Below are positions 20,791 through 32,625 of a stretch of DNA of 64,000 bases, in pieces (the stretch's first letter is position 1; every line of letters starts with the position of its first letter). Where the stretch lies: the NCBI RefSeq assembly GCF_964355755.1, contig NC_092674.1, positions 13,521,001 through 13,585,000 of the forward strand. The letters run 5' to 3'. The notes under the pieces are model-generated. The model was not told where the DNA came from. It ran no database searches and worked only from the letters and a program-made list of their open reading frames with translations. Origin of the DNA: Antedon mediterranea (taxonomy: Eukaryota; Echinodermata; Crinoidea; Comatulida; Antedonidae). The position numbers and the translations under genes were made by a program.

Positions 20791-21486
20791 TGCAAAAGTT
20801 ATTATCCCTTATTTTTAGTATGTAAATGTATTTAAGATTAGGGTACAGGATTCTTTATATAAGTAGTTTTAAAACACTTGGTTTATTTGAAAACCACCAG
20901 CGTGGTTTTGCCGTATTGGCGGACTCGTCCATTTTACTAATAGGAATAGGATTGTAGCACATACATAAAACGTTGAATTTGGCCTATACGGTTTCCATTT
21001 CTGTTTTCTAATGTAAAATTAAAATTATATTATTAGTATCTCTATGTAATATATTCACATTGTACTATACTAGTTAGCATCTACATACCGTTATACTGCA
21101 CTTTGTTTTGATGATATTTTAATGAAATTGTATACACAGGGAGTTGGTATACCATTGGTTCTACTAAAATTATTATTACTTTTATTTGTTTGTGCAATAT
21201 TTGAAGAGTGCTACAAAAATAGAAATAATTTAAATATACTATATTTAACAGATTAAGTGTACGCACTATGCCTATGGAACAGATTACCTATCAGACGTAG
21301 TTTAGTATGACACATCTGATATTCTATTATTATAATTATTTTGTTTTATTTATTGTAATGCGCCGTGTTCTTTAGATCTTTGATTGTATATTGTTTTTCA
21401 ATAAGCGTGCGGAGGATTCAGGTATTTTCTCTTAGTATTAAAGCGTAACACCGCGGCTTTAAAATGTATATTGCTTATTATAAAAT
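20791..21486. repeat. Block paralogous to 32840-33560
   Basis: Over 600 bp of close similarity, including ggactcgtccattttactaa, the small hairpin aaaaccac...gtggtttt, and gtaatgcgccgtgttcttta near 21356. That last string recurs near 33420, 39758, 44219 and 56110. Non-coding. Confidence 0.75.
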
Positions 21487-21793
21487 CATTTAGGTATATT
21501 TATTCATAAAAAGACATCAAAATACAACGGCAGCCAAAAGGCTGAAAAGTAGTATTTTACAAAATTTGATAAAAATATATAAATACATTATGTATAAAAG
21601 GTAAAACTAAAAAAAAAAAAAAAAAATAATAATAATAATAATTTACCACATTAAAATTGGTCCACCTGTAAGTTAAAATAGTGCCAGCCTATTCAATATT
21701 CATCATTAATGAGTCGGACTAAAAAAGGGACTGGTGAAGATCTAAATCTTTCTGTACGACCAAACGGGAATAAACCTAAATAAATAAATAAAT
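21487..21793. mobile_element. Short insertion with retroelement-like tails
   Basis: The paralogue at 33545-33560 reads straight from ttataaaat to ataaacctttt, while here about 300 bp intervene. One side ends in aataaacctaaataaataaa, an (AAAT)n tail. The other, read on the minus strand, ends with atgaataaatatacc. A 20-base A run followed by (AAT)n lies inside (21609-21645). It may be two small 3' retroelement fragments back to back. Confidence 0.5.
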
Positions 21794-22802
21794 ATAAACC
21801 TTTTAATCAACATTGGTATAACCCTGCCTAATTTTAGACAGCACTCAGGCAAAAGTTTAGTAGCTTCTTTAAAAAAAAGTTGTTCTATAAGACAATACTA
21901 CAGTCTGTACGCGTGTGAAGTGGAACTAATTCGCCTTTAAAAACTAGTTTTAAAATATCAGTTAATTAACCTTTTAAATAGCTGATAATCAAAGATGTGC
22001 GCGCGTGCAAATTAACAATAGAAATTAATATTTATTTATTATTTTTTCTATTCGAAAAACGTTGTTGTTATGGAACACAGTAAGTGATTGGTGTAACTTC
22101 ACACTAACGATATATTGAAACATTATATTAATTAGTCTCCTTTACATAGACCTTGGTCATATGCGATGATTTGAAATTCAGATAAGTTTAGTATTGATAT
22201 TATGTTACTGAGGTGTAGTAGTCTGCTACATGCAATGTGGATTGTTAAACATTTTAATTTATTGATGATACAAAGTACATTATTATTGTAATCGAATTAG
22301 TCATGATATACGATGAATTTAAATCAGTGTTTGCATAATGTTATGAGGTATAGTGGTATTATATTATTATTGTAACCGAATTAACATTTTTAATGTTTTA
22401 TAGAATACAAATACTGGTACGTAATGTCCGACACTCCACACTAAACATGGCCATGCATTTAATACTAAACATTGTATTACATTACATTTCAGAATGTTAT
22501 GACTTACTTTGTATCGAAACTATACTGACCTAAGGAATACATAGACTTTTGTCAAATCATATCCTTTTTTGTATCGTTGGATAGTTTAGACCCAACCCTA
22601 AGTAATATGAAAGCAATATTTAGAAAATAAATATTATATCTATAATCCGAATGTGGATATTGGTATAATATGAATAATTAAAGGACTTTCTCTCTGGGCT
22701 TCCGAATTAAGTGAAGTAGACATTATTTTATTATGACGTACATTAGTAACGTTTTACCGCTACTTTTAATGAAGATAATCATGTAACTACTAATCACCAG
22801 AT
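21794..22802. repeat. Block paralogous to 44350-45150, 56250-57540 and 60190-61030
   Basis: Non-coding. Landmarks shared by the copies are ttggtgtaacttcacac, tgttactgaggtgtagtagt and catgcaatgtggattgtt. The closest partner is 60190-61030. Confidence 0.75.
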
Positions 22803-22957
22803 GTAAACAACAAACGCAGTGCATCAGAGGCCGTTTGGATCCGACGAAGAGGAACCCAACCCATCAACAGAGACGAAGGCGCCCATCAGACACGTGAATG
22901 AACCTGTCATTTCTTCAGAAGGATCTGTCCGAGCAGGACAGCGAAATTCCCAAGCAG
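22803..22957 (+). pseudogene. Putative acidic-linker exon, copy 1
   Basis: A frame reading FGSDEEEPNPSTETKAP, then NEPVISSEGSVRAGQRN, runs to a good donor (gcag then gttagt) and starts after a possible acceptor (caccag). Near the acceptor the frame has a TAA not found in the copy at 61033. Other copies are at 39963-40034, 57544-57693 (TGA after EGSV) and 61033-61177. The protein family is not recognised, and conservation could simply reflect recent duplication. Confidence 0.35.
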
Positions 22958-23540
22958 GTTAGTTTCACTAATTGTTTTTTTTTCCGAAAATAATTAATAC
23001 ATTTCACATGCCGTATCGTTACATAAAATGCAGAGTGTACATAATCTCCGCGAAGCCATATTAGTTATGTCATTAACATGCATACTAGTCTAGGACAAAT
23101 ATCTGAAAAGAGGCCTAGAAATCAAGATAATAATAATAATATTAATAAGATAGGGGAAGTGGAATGCTACAGGCAGCCAACATAGCCAAATATTCTATTT
23201 AATCTCTTCTGATCACTCTAAGCTTTGTTGACACAATGTTTTGCCTAGACTATAGTCGTCTTATACTAATACCGGTACGTGTAATTTCCACATGATATCA
23301 CGCTTTTCCGCTAGACAACATCGACCAAAAATCTCATCCCCTCCCCTTAAAACTCATGTCTACTATTCTGTTGTACCATGATACCATGATACATTTCAAC
23401 AAACATTCTTGTTTTGAAGATGTCGATATCTTGTCACCTCTGCTTATCATTACTGTCTCAAAATAATCCACGTCAACATTGGCAAATGGTGGGGTACCGC
23501 ATGTTTTGACTTATTTTTCTCTTTTCCTTTATATTTAACT
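22958..23540. repeat. Block paralogous to 40030-40320 and 57700-57970
   Basis: Shares cacatgccgtatcgttaca and gaaaagaggcctagaaatca with both copies. 23270-23540 is unique in the window and shows no gene. Confidence 0.6.
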
Positions 23541-25600
23541 AGCAATTATACCCGCCCCAAGCCGGGTTTCAAAATTAGTTTAAAGCCTTCTCTGTACATA
23601 ACACCCGACGCCAGTATCTCCGTATACGCACCAACCTCCACCCCTTAATAACACCCCACACTCTTTCCAGTGAAGGACAAATTCAATTAAACTTTAGCTT
23701 CAAATTGAGAGGGCATACATAATAGCTATGATAGGCATATGGCTTAAGTACGTTGTAAACTATGTAAATGAGTAGGTGTTATATTGGCTGATAATTAAAA
23801 TATATAATGTTGATACTGCGGTCCCCCGGTCTTCTTTCTCCTCTCACCATCGCAGCCGCAATTAACAAACCTTACCTCCTCCCCTGGACAGTTCAAATAT
23901 AGGCCTAGTAAGTTTTCGTAGTACAATTCAATCATATAGGCCTAGGCTACTTCATTACGCCAGTATTTTCTCTCCTCTTCCCAACCCACCCCAGAAACCG
24001 GGTAATGTTTTTAAGACGGTTCCAGTACAAATTATTTTAGCCATCACTCCCAACCCATAATCCCTCAGTGGCAGTTTTCAAATGTAGTTTAAAACATTCC
24101 CAGTTTCGGTCATGGTGATAGGCCAACATCCTCACCCAAAAATCCCAGCCGTTTCCCAGGAATAATTAAATACTGTAACATTTTCCCTCCACAATTCTGG
24201 TCAATTTGATAGCCTACTATTCTTAGCCTAAGCAAAATCCCCACTATCCCCAACGCGATTTATTTTTCGTACATAAGTTGGGGACCCCCTCATGAAACGT
24301 CACAAAATAAACATGAATAATTCATCAGTTAAATTTTCTTGCTCCGTGTGCACCCAAGCGTATAAAAGAATAGCGGCGTTTTGTGTGGAATTTTGAAATA
24401 ATCTGTCATTAGTTTTTGGTTTTTTTTTAATAGAATTTATTACTAAAGAATTACGTGTTAAAATTATAGTTTCTATTAATACTATTAGGCCTAATTATTA
24501 GTCTCTAAAGCTTGTATCTATTCTAGTAGTCTGTGTGGGTGTGTGTGTTACTGTTAGGTACTCCGAGTAATAAGTACACACAATTTATTCTCGTGTTCAT
24601 ATACGCGCATTTTTAAAGTTCCTTTGAGTACATGCATATTGTTTGATAATAAAATAACAGAATTAAAAAATTACAGTACACAAAATTATACACATTCTTT
24701 ATTCTCGTGTCTAAACTTTCTTTGGGCTATGACCAATACTACTTAGTTGCATGTGTCTTGCCTAGCTGTCGATTAGTCTCGACACATTTTGCACAGTGGT
24801 AGTGTGTGTGTGAAGACTCCTCAAGAGTGCGCCAAGGCAATCACGTGAATCCTAGGCCTAGGAAGAATCGTATCGCAGTTGTAATAATTGCTATACGCTT
24901 GGGTGCACACGGAACAACAAATCATGAGGGGTCCCCAACTCATGTACGAAAAAAAAATCGCATCCCTAACAGCCTATCTCCACTACTCCTAGCCTAAGCA
25001 AAATCACCACTATCCCCTGAACCCCAACCGTATCCCCCAACGCCCCTCTACCACAATGGGCGTTTTTTCCTTGGAGGCATGGTGATGTAGTTGAACACAG
25101 TAACAGTAAAGAACGTGTATATGTTCACACAGGAATGGATGTATTCAAATACTGTAAAACTGTTGTAGTATAATTTTACAATTCGATAGCCTACAACCAC
25201 GAGCCCTAGCAAAAATGACATCACAAACCACCAGACCCACCCCCCTCCCACAAAAACCCCAGGAGTCGGGGGAATAAATGTAGTTTATAACCTTCCGGGT
25301 ACAATTGCCATCATTTTGATATCCCATATGTATGGTTACATGCAGAAACAGAAATTTGTATAACGAACAATCATCGAAAGTGGGGGTTTTGACCACATTT
25401 TGGTCCCTAACTTGGATCCTAGGTGGTGGATGATGTTCAAATATAGCTTAGAACATTCCCGGTTCAATTGCGGTCATTTTGATACCCCATATGTAAGATT
25501 ACGTGCAGTAAAAACAATTTGTATAATGAACAAACAAACAAACAGACAGACAGACAGACAGACAGACGTACAAACTCTCTCTCTCTCCGTTTATCCAGTA
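23541..25600. repeat. Degenerate tandem region of about 180-200-bp units
   Basis: Variants of ttcaaatgtagtttaaaaca followed by tcccagtttcggtcat occur near 23570, 23690, 23890, 24075, 25275 and 25435. They are mixed with pyrimidine-rich cccaaccccatcccc stretches. The last unit ends in aaacaaacaaacagacagac, a (CAGA)n microsatellite at 25540-25568. The array is interrupted by the MITE at 24255-24961. The 179-residue ORF across 25400-25939 is not convincing as a gene. Confidence 0.6.
24255..24961. mobile_element. Foldback MITE (about 707 bp) with long interrupted inverted ends
   Basis: The ends gcgatttatttttcgtacat and its near-complement (24942-24961) are inverted. The pairing continues with agttgggg and ctcatga. 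A second matching pair, cgtgtgcacccaagcgtata (about 24345) and tatacgcttgggtgcacacg (about 24892), extends it to about 110 bp. The host tandem unit (cctaagcaaaat...ccactatcccc) is seen on both sides. No ORF of note; superfamily unknown. Confidence 0.7.
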
Positions 25601-25984
25601 GGATTCACTCAGCTGTGTTGGCATGATACTTCTATCACTGTGACCATACTTGAAATGAGTATCTTGAATAACGAAATCAGCAACAGTTGGTCCCATAGAA
25701 ATGAAAATCGGTTGCTTTTTAGTCGGCTGGAATTATATTGCTTTTACGGCCACAAAAAGTGTCAGTACTCTGGTTTTCAGTGTGAACCACAAAAACATCT
25801 ACCCTTGCGCGTGTACTTTTCGCGGAAAAATATTTGGACGTTTAGCTCAGCACATAAATTCCTGATTAAAAGTATAAATTCGCGTTACAGTGTACTACAT
25901 CGACGGTCGAAAATAACCGTTGAACAAAAGGTCATGTAGCTAGATCATTACATAATCTTCAACACGCCAGTTAATTCATAGGAC

Positions 25985-26020
25985 CATGGAGAAATAAGTT
26001 AGCTAACTTATTTCTCCATG
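25985..26020. mobile_element. 36-bp perfect palindromic micro-insertion
   Basis: Arms of 18 bases (catggagaaataagttag and complement) abut with no spacer. The flanks are ataggac (25978-25984) and atagaac (26021-26027). The paralogue at 20355-20361 has one atagaac and no palindrome, so this is an insertion with a 7-bp duplication and one later change. Confidence 0.8.
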
Positions 26021-26089
26021 ATAGAACAAAAGAGTCTAACACAATTATCGGGTCCTGAGTTGTAGGTCCAACTTGTAAAAGAAATATAA

Positions 26090-27024
26090 AGTTGGTTGAG
26101 TATGTTTCAATGTTTCGGAAGCTTTACTGTACTTGTTTATCTTTAAACTGCGTCATCATTTTTTTTTTTCAGATTGAACTTAACTGATTTTAAATCAATT
26201 GGAGCTCATCAGTTATACATTATAATGATTTCAGATTTGACAAAATAATTAAAACTGATTACATTAAATGTTTTAATATTTACATAAACAATGGTACGAA
26301 GACGTAAACTTATTGTGAGCTTCTGCATTTAAATTATATTATTAAGAGGTTAATTAGGCCTATTTCAAATAACAGTTCCGAATAATTGGATGTGTTGCTT
26401 ATTCTCGAAATTGTCTTTTATTTCAAACTCACATAAACGGGCAATGAAATCTCCGTTATTAAACACATTATGTTAAGCTTATTCAGTATTATTTAATAGT
26501 ATTATTCAATTATTTATATATATATGTGTTGTTCCTTTTTCTTCTTCTTTTTACTTGATTAGATAAAACATGTTAGTGAGAAAATGCCAATATTTTAGTT
26601 AACATTTATCATCTAATGATATCATTTTAAGTAAACCCACAAATTGCACTTTTTATGTATACTTAAATAGGTTGTTATTTTCGCATATTTGTTGCTGTTA
26701 AAATAATAAATATTTCACATAAAAAAACTTTCCAAAAACAGTGGTACACAACAATGACGACAAAAAAGATGTGAAAACAAACTCTATTTTACGTTCTTGT
26801 CTGTTGGAAGAAAAGGTGCGTTATGTGCAAAGGTAAAATAAAAAAAAGATATTTCAAAACCAGTGTTACACTGTAAAAATGATTTCGGAAAAGACACAAA
26901 TAAAGCATTAATCAGCAATTATCACTGTCTACTCATTAACCAAACTACTGCACCAAACGCGCCGCAAAGCAAATATTCAATTCACAGTCATTCATTTTTT
27001 ATTTTTTTTTAAATAATGTATGTA
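26090..27024. repeat. Dispersed block copy interrupted by the Penelope-like element
   Basis: 26090-26690 matches 41240-41793 and 58960-59419; 26689-27010 matches the start of the window. It ends at taatgtatgta (27014-27024), repeated at 30390-30400, and the block resumes at 30401. Non-coding. Confidence 0.75.
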
Positions 27025-27055
27025 CTATGAAAACATTTCTTCTGGTTTCGATTCG

Positions 27056-28381
27056 TATAATGATATAAGTAGTTATTTGATAGTAAACCAATAAAACTTA
27101 CGTTGGCAAGACAGTTTCGTCTAGCTGTCAGCTTGACTTCTTCAGTTGCTATGATGCATGTTGTCTCCGACTGGTCTCCTTTCCAGCCACTATATGTTTT
27201 TCTTGTGTAGCCTAGGGGACCAGTCGTCGTCAGAAGCTGATCGTAAATGTGAGATAGTTGGTGCGCGCCTTCGTCTCTATTCATCTTTGTATTTTTATTT
27301 TGCTTTCTTATGCTGATGCTTTCTTTAATTTTACGTTTAAGCCAAACTTGTTCTTTGTGTAGTACCCTGTTAGGTATGTGGTTGTGTGTGGTCATATGGT
27401 CCGTGATTGCTGATTTATGTAAAATGGAGGACGAAACTTTCCGTGATGCACGCGTCTGTATGTCCTGTGTATTTTCCTCAACATCTTTCTTGTGTTATTT
27501 AATTCTGGTTTTGAGTGCCCTACCCGTTTCCCCAATGTACACCATCTCACAGTTGGTGCAACCCACTTTGCAGACAACACCACAGGAATCCTCTTTGCAT
27601 GCTTTATCTTTCGGTCGGACGATTAAGTTTTTAATTTTGTTAGATGGTTTAAAGTATGTTCGTATGTTATATTTTTTTAATGTTCTCTTGATTTTCTCTG
27701 ACAGGCCTTGAATATATGGGATGGATATCGACCCTCTTATGTCTTCTGTTTCGGGTTGTGTGTCCGTTTTTTGTTTATCTTAGTTTACGTTGTACCTTTC
27801 TAATCGTCCATGTAGGGTAGTTACATTGTTTAAGTGAAGTATGTATCATCTTAGTTTCGTTCTGTTTGTCTGCATTATTTGTGATTATCGTGTTATATCT
27901 GTGTAGAAGTGTGCGGATAACGGATAACTTGTGTTGTAGAAGATGAAGAAACTTTAGTGTTGATGTTGCCTTCCCCATCAACTAAAATTAGCGTATCCAA
28001 GAATGGGATAGAGTTGTCTGTTAAGGACATTTCTTCGCAAGTGAAATTAATGTCATCATCGATTTTGTTTAAGTGTTGTAATAATGGTTGTGTCGCATCC
28101 TTGGGAATTATTGTTATAATGCCATCTACATACCTTTTCCATATCCTCGGTTTTATGTCGGTGTGAGCTGTAGTTATTGCCTCATTTTCCAGCCATTCCA
28201 TAAATTAATAAATTCGCAACAATCGGAGAACATGGACTACCCATGGCCATACCTGAATTTTGCTGGTAGATATCCCCTCTGAAGCTGAAATATGTGGTGG
28301 TGAGTACCAATTGAAGCAATTCCATAATGTCGTTGATATGTAACCACGTTCTCTCTGATAGTTGTTTATCACAGTGTAAGC
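27056..28381 (-). pseudogene. Penelope-like RT C-terminal part and GIY-YIG endonuclease (broken)
   Basis: Minus-strand order from 28381 down: TWLHINDIMELLQLV, NSGMAMGSPCSPIVANLLIY, MEWLENEAITT, the catalytic region WKRYVDGIITI, SIPFLDTLILV, LSVIRTLLHRYNT, YFKPSNKIKNLIV, CKVGCTNCEMVYIGETGR (about 27515-27570) and THNHIPNRV. The MVYIGETGR stretch is the GIY-YIG core. Breaks: the usual YVDD catalytic pair reads YVDG, a TAA interrupts just after LKTRIK, and frames shift near 27780-27980. The element is dead. Confidence 0.85.
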
Positions 28382-28559
28382 CAGGCCCGTAGCCAGGGGT
28401 TTTTTTGGGGTTCGGGCGAACCCCCCTTTTTGCGCGAACCCCCCTTTTACCAGCGAACCCCCCTTGAAAAACAAAGGCCCCACTTCCAAAATCGTGCAAT
28501 TAATTATCAATTATAGCAGATTTTTTGGTCATTTTACTTCTATTGACTATGTTTAAATC

Positions 28560-28800
28560 GATCGAATATACAGATTGTCCGATGTCAAAGTCACTGCTGA
28601 GCGTGAGATCGAGAGATTGTTGAGAGATGATGGTTATAAATATGACAAAAAATGGACTGACCAATCGCGTGCTTCGGCCGGGCTTTTCGGAACGCACAAG
28701 ATCACGTTCAGTTCAGTTCAATCTTTTTGGGGATTTTTATTTTTTTCCTGGAAATATTTTTCATTAAACCAAAGAATTTCACTGTGTAAACTTGAATAAA
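28560..28800 (+). CDS. Small hypothetical ORF inside the CAGGCCCG element
   Basis: A 74-codon frame (28575-28799) begins MSDVKVTAEREIERLLRDDG and has a charged N-terminal half and an aromatic-rich C-terminal half. I recognise no family. It may be a fragment of captured sequence or chance. Confidence 0.2.
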
Positions 28801-28814
28801 AATGGTTAAATTGG

Positions 28815-29918
28815 TACGTGTACATTTATATTTCGGTGTATAAGACGCACTTTTGACACGCAAATTTGACCTCTAAATGTTACCCTAATTAATTTAATTA
28901 CCTACTAATACTTAAATTACTTAAAAATAGTGTACTACTCTGCAATGTAGGCCTAGCTAGCTACTCACTCCTGTCTAACCACAGTGTGGTAACAAGTTTA
29001 TTGAATTTTTAGTTAAGGTAAATTGTCATCCTCGACTGTATTAATTAATATTACAGTAGCCTACGCATTAGATATTCTACCCAAGCCTAGTAATACTCTC
29101 TGAACTCGCGGGTGTGTATTCTAGCAGCATGCAGCATCACAGCGCAACACATTTATGGAAGAGTCCATTAATTACGGTGGTGTCACATTTTAATTACACA
29201 ATAAATATTTCCCTTGATCACGGTGGTTTATTTTTATTACATCTCTATGTCAACAATCACATAATTTTATAATCATGTAGGCAATAGTTTGTATGTCAAG
29301 CGATATCTAAAAGAGTGTGTTGTTATTGTGTTAAGTAGCTTCCCCTAATCTCATAGTGTATATGGCCAACAGTGCTGGCCACCAGGCAAGGAGCACATGG
29401 TTAGTGCTCTCCTCTCCTCATATTGCTGTAATGCATGCATGGAAATAGGAAAGATTTTCATATAGGCCTACCCAACATGATATTCCTGGTTCATTATCAG
29501 CCCAAAAAACTGAACATCATATGGATTGATTTTATAATGGTCATACACACAATAAGAAGGTATATATTTAAATAATATGAAATTAAAGTTACTTAAATAG
29601 ACATAGGCTAGCCCTACCCACACAGTGCATCGTAACTGAAACAATATGGGGATTTCCCTTTTCATTGAACGTTCAGTTGAAGTAGAGACTGATTACGATG
29701 TAATAAAGGCAATCAAACAAAATTATATCATTTGATTCTAATAAAATATCGTTGTTTTATTATTAAAATACCATTGTTTTGATTGTAAAATGTTTAAATT
29801 TCGGCCTAGAAATAAGTGCGTCTTATGCATCGACTACATAAAAAATACTAATATTTCAGTCTCCGTTATGGGTGCGTCTTATACACTGGTGCGACTTGTA
29901 CACCGAAATATACGGTAC
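28815..29918. mobile_element. Nested TIR element with GGTGTATAAGACGCAC ends
   Basis: Left: tatttcggtgtataagacgc (28829-28848). Right: the inverted form (gtacaccgaaatatacggta, 29898-29917), with gtgcgtcttata repeated just inside. This is a recognisable terminal motif of a widespread non-autonomous DNA transposon type. The interior has no clear gene. It makes a third level of nesting inside the Penelope-like element. Confidence 0.6.
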
Positions 29919-30274
29919 TATTTGTTTTTTATGTTTATAGGATAAGAAATTATTTAAGGGCCTAATATAATATACTTTTTTGCAACAAAAAAGCTGTATT
30001 TCATGATCAGTACTACTAACTTCCATGATACTGTACTATATAATTTCTCTGCATAGCTCAGATTTTAGTAGGTAAAAAATGTCTCTGTAAGCTTATTAAA
30101 ACAACCGAAATTGCTCTGAGAGCCAAAGCTTCCAGGGGGCGAAGGCCCCTGGACCCCGACCGGGGGCCCTTGGCGGCCCCCTGGCCCCCCGCCTACAGTT
30201 GCTCGCTGCGCTCGCAAAATACTTGGTGTCAAGAAAACCCCCCTCTGATGCATTCTGGCTACGGGCCTGTAAGC

Positions 30275-30372
30275 GTTCTTCAATTATTTTGAGAGACTTG
30301 TTGACTGGTGTTTTGGTAAATAATGACACTACATCATAAGAGACCAATGTTTCATTTGGCTGTAACTATCAA
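30275..30372 (-). pseudogene. Penelope-like RT, upstream part
   Basis: Minus strand reads LQPNETLVSYDVVSLFTKTP then NKSLKIIEERL, the RT motif that contains the first catalytic aspartate (SYDVVSLF). It continues into 28381 when the nested element is removed. Confidence 0.8.
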
Positions 30373-30400
30373 AGAACTACTTATATCATTAATGTATGTA

Positions 30401-31250
30401 TTGTTTTATATTATTGTAATATTCGATGTTTTTTTTTTACTATTATAATGCCAATTATTATCCTATTGGAAATAAGGATTTAGTCGAAACCAGCCTAGTA
30501 ATTTGAATTTGTACGCCTGGTATCATTCTCAGACCCCTTCTTTTACAACCATAGGGTCTAATAAAATTTCGAAGGTACTCTGACACTAGATTATCCGAAT
30601 TATGAACATTCAAATGTCTTAAATTGAATTCTATAATTTATTATAAAGGAAGCCAATGAAGTTCGAAAGGAAGAGGTCCCGCTCTAACACTTAGTAACAT
30701 CTCAAATATAACCTATCGTTTTGTAATATTTTCAGTTTTTTACCAAAGATACCAACAAACTGCGTGTTACATTAGTCCAGTCTATAAAGGAACCAGTCGC
30801 ATCAGCGCACGTCGTATATTACCTTAAACAGTTCTCATTCTGCATAGACCTCTTGCTCATCCTCTAGTAAGTATGGACGATGAATTGTTTGAAAAAAACC
30901 TCGGTTACCATATAATTATTGCAGTGCTTGCTATTCGTTAAAATAAACCTAATCTGTTTGTCAGTGTCTATTTTAGACTATATAAGATGAGGAAGATTTT
31001 AAGAACCATGCTTATTATTCGGGGCGGGGTGGGTATTAGGGGTTGAGGCTTTCATTCGCGGGAGACATTTGTTGGTAAAATTTCATAATAAATACATTTT
31101 GTTGTTTATGTCCTTTATTACTGAATGTTAATTTCATTGATATGTATTGCTTTTGCTATCTGAGTGTTAAGTAAATGTATTTGTATGGGGCAAACCTTTA
31201 TCTAACGAAATCTTCTCCAATTTGCTTTTGCTATTGGTGAATAAAGGAAA
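30401..31250. repeat. Block copy similar to 105-175 and 11290-12060
   Basis: 30401-30480 resumes the block interrupted by the Penelope-like element. 30530-31250 parallels 11290-12060 (gaaggtactctgacactaga; ggggcggggtgggtattagg). Non-coding. Confidence 0.65.
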
Positions 31251-32120
31251 AAAATCGTGAACACTAAACTTAAGGATGTTACCACTACTACTACTCATCC
31301 TTCTTTATTTTAGCTCTCGTAATATAAAATCTTCTTTGACTGTACTTGAAAAAAATCCCTAAGATATGGGATATACATACCGCACATATCTACGTCAGGA
31401 AAAGACAATGTAAGTCGCTTTGTACAAAGGTGAACCTTTTTCATGATGTAACTGCTGCTGTCAGTATGCTGTTATTTACGTACCTAATAGAGCAACACCT
31501 TCCCCGCGATTAAGTGTACATTTAATGAAGAAAGAACAATACTTAAAACTGTTACGTAAAAAAGGCGAGCGGCGTTTATAGTCCAAAGGAGAGTTTGTCC
31601 AGATGTTTTAATGACCATTTAGTTTATAATAGAATCCCTAAAGAAAACACTTAGCTTAATTTTGTGACTTTCCCATCGTTAAACCAGGAGTGATCGACAC
31701 TATTTAAGTACAGATTTGACAGTGTCATCCATCACAGAAATACCTTATTAAACCGTTAATCACTCCCACTTAAACACCCCTGGATCAACTTAGGACCAAT
31801 CGTTACCCTCACAGATGATGTAATGACATTATGCAAATAAACTGAGCCAACATACTCCCAAGTTTCAGAAGGGCCCAGACACACCTTACAGCCATTTCAC
31901 GGAGCACACACCTCACAGCCACTTCTTCAGAAGCAGACCTACACACACAACACCTCACTGACAGCATCATTGATTGTCCGTTCCTTATCTATACTTATAG
32001 TTGTATATTGTACTGAAGTATTATACTGAATAAATAATATATGTGTTACGACAGTCAAGCGAGTTAGAGTCTTTCATTAGTACCTCAACAACGCAACATT
32101 ATATTACAATAGTATAATAT
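31251..32120. other. Unassigned sequence, possibly including a solo LTR
   Basis: 31370-31570 matches parts of 41100-41215 and 45290-45375. 31700-32110 looks LTR-like: a promoter-like stretch, aataaataatatatgtgtta as a poly(A)-signal region, and an end resembling tagtacctcaaca. I could not find a convincing flanking duplication, so the LTR call is weak. Confidence 0.35.
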
Positions 32121-32195
32121 TCAATTGTTTGGTGTATATCACTGTTATGAGTCCAGGTAAGCACAACTGTGACATCTATTGTGTATGTATACCTT

Positions 32196-32625
32196 CTGAT
32201 CATTTTGAGACCAAAATTTACTCGCTGTGACCAGTGGTTGCCGAGATACAAATACCTATTTGTGTTTATTCATATAACCCCTGGCCTTGACCTTTTGACC
32301 TTTTTTAACATTGTTCAAAATGTGTAAAAAATAACTAAATGTATATTTCGAACAATTTGAGCCCAAATTCAAGTCTCTACGGCCAATAGTTACGGAGATA
32401 AATACATGCCCTGGGTTGTGGGCCAAAGGTCAAAAATGGCATTTCCGGTCATTTTAAACTAAAATGTCCCATTAGACTGAATATAAATGTATACCTTCTG
32501 ATCAATTTGAGACCAAAATTACTTCGCTCTGACCACTGGTTGTTGAGATTTAAGGACATATTGGTGTTTGGTCTTATGACCTTTCACCCTGACCTTTTGA
32601 CCTTTCGCCACATTTTCAAAATGTG
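32196..32625. repeat. Three-unit degenerate tandem repeat, about 146 bp
   Basis: ataccttctgatcattttga-type units start near 32196, 32342 and 32489. Each has tgaccagtggttg or a variant, then gagat, then gaccttttgacc or a complementary version. Non-coding. Confidence 0.65.

Larger units (their letters stand above)
28382..30269. mobile_element. CAGGCCCGTAGCC-type TIR element (1888 bp), 5-bp duplication
   Basis: The ends CAGGCCCGTAGCCAG (28382-28396) and its complement (30255-30269) are flanked by taagc (28377-28381, 30270-30274). Removing the element plus one taagc restores the Penelope frame (EERL then HCDKQLSERTW). Beside the left end, gcgaacccccctttt-type units repeat three times. Next to the right end is a GC-rich block (30130-30240). 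No transposase is recognisable, so it is non-autonomous. Superfamily undetermined; 5-bp duplications occur in some hAT-related groups. Confidence 0.8.
27025..30389 (-). mobile_element. Penelope-like retroelement, 5'-truncated, with nested transposon
   Basis: Flanked by the 11-bp repeat taatgtatgta (27014-27024, 30390-30400). Without the nested element (28382-30269 plus its duplication) about 1.47 kb remains: the C-terminal half of the RT, a linker, and a GIY-YIG endonuclease. The two ends carry an inverted copy of aatgatataagtagtt and following bases (27056-27083 on the plus strand; 30361-30389 on the minus strand). Penelope-like elements are known for terminal repeats in direct or inverted arrangement. 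Confidence 0.85.

Noticed and set aside
25400-25939. 179-codon forward ORF
   Set aside because: It runs through a degenerate repeat, a (CAGA)n microsatellite and block sequence shared with 20285; no motif and no splice context.
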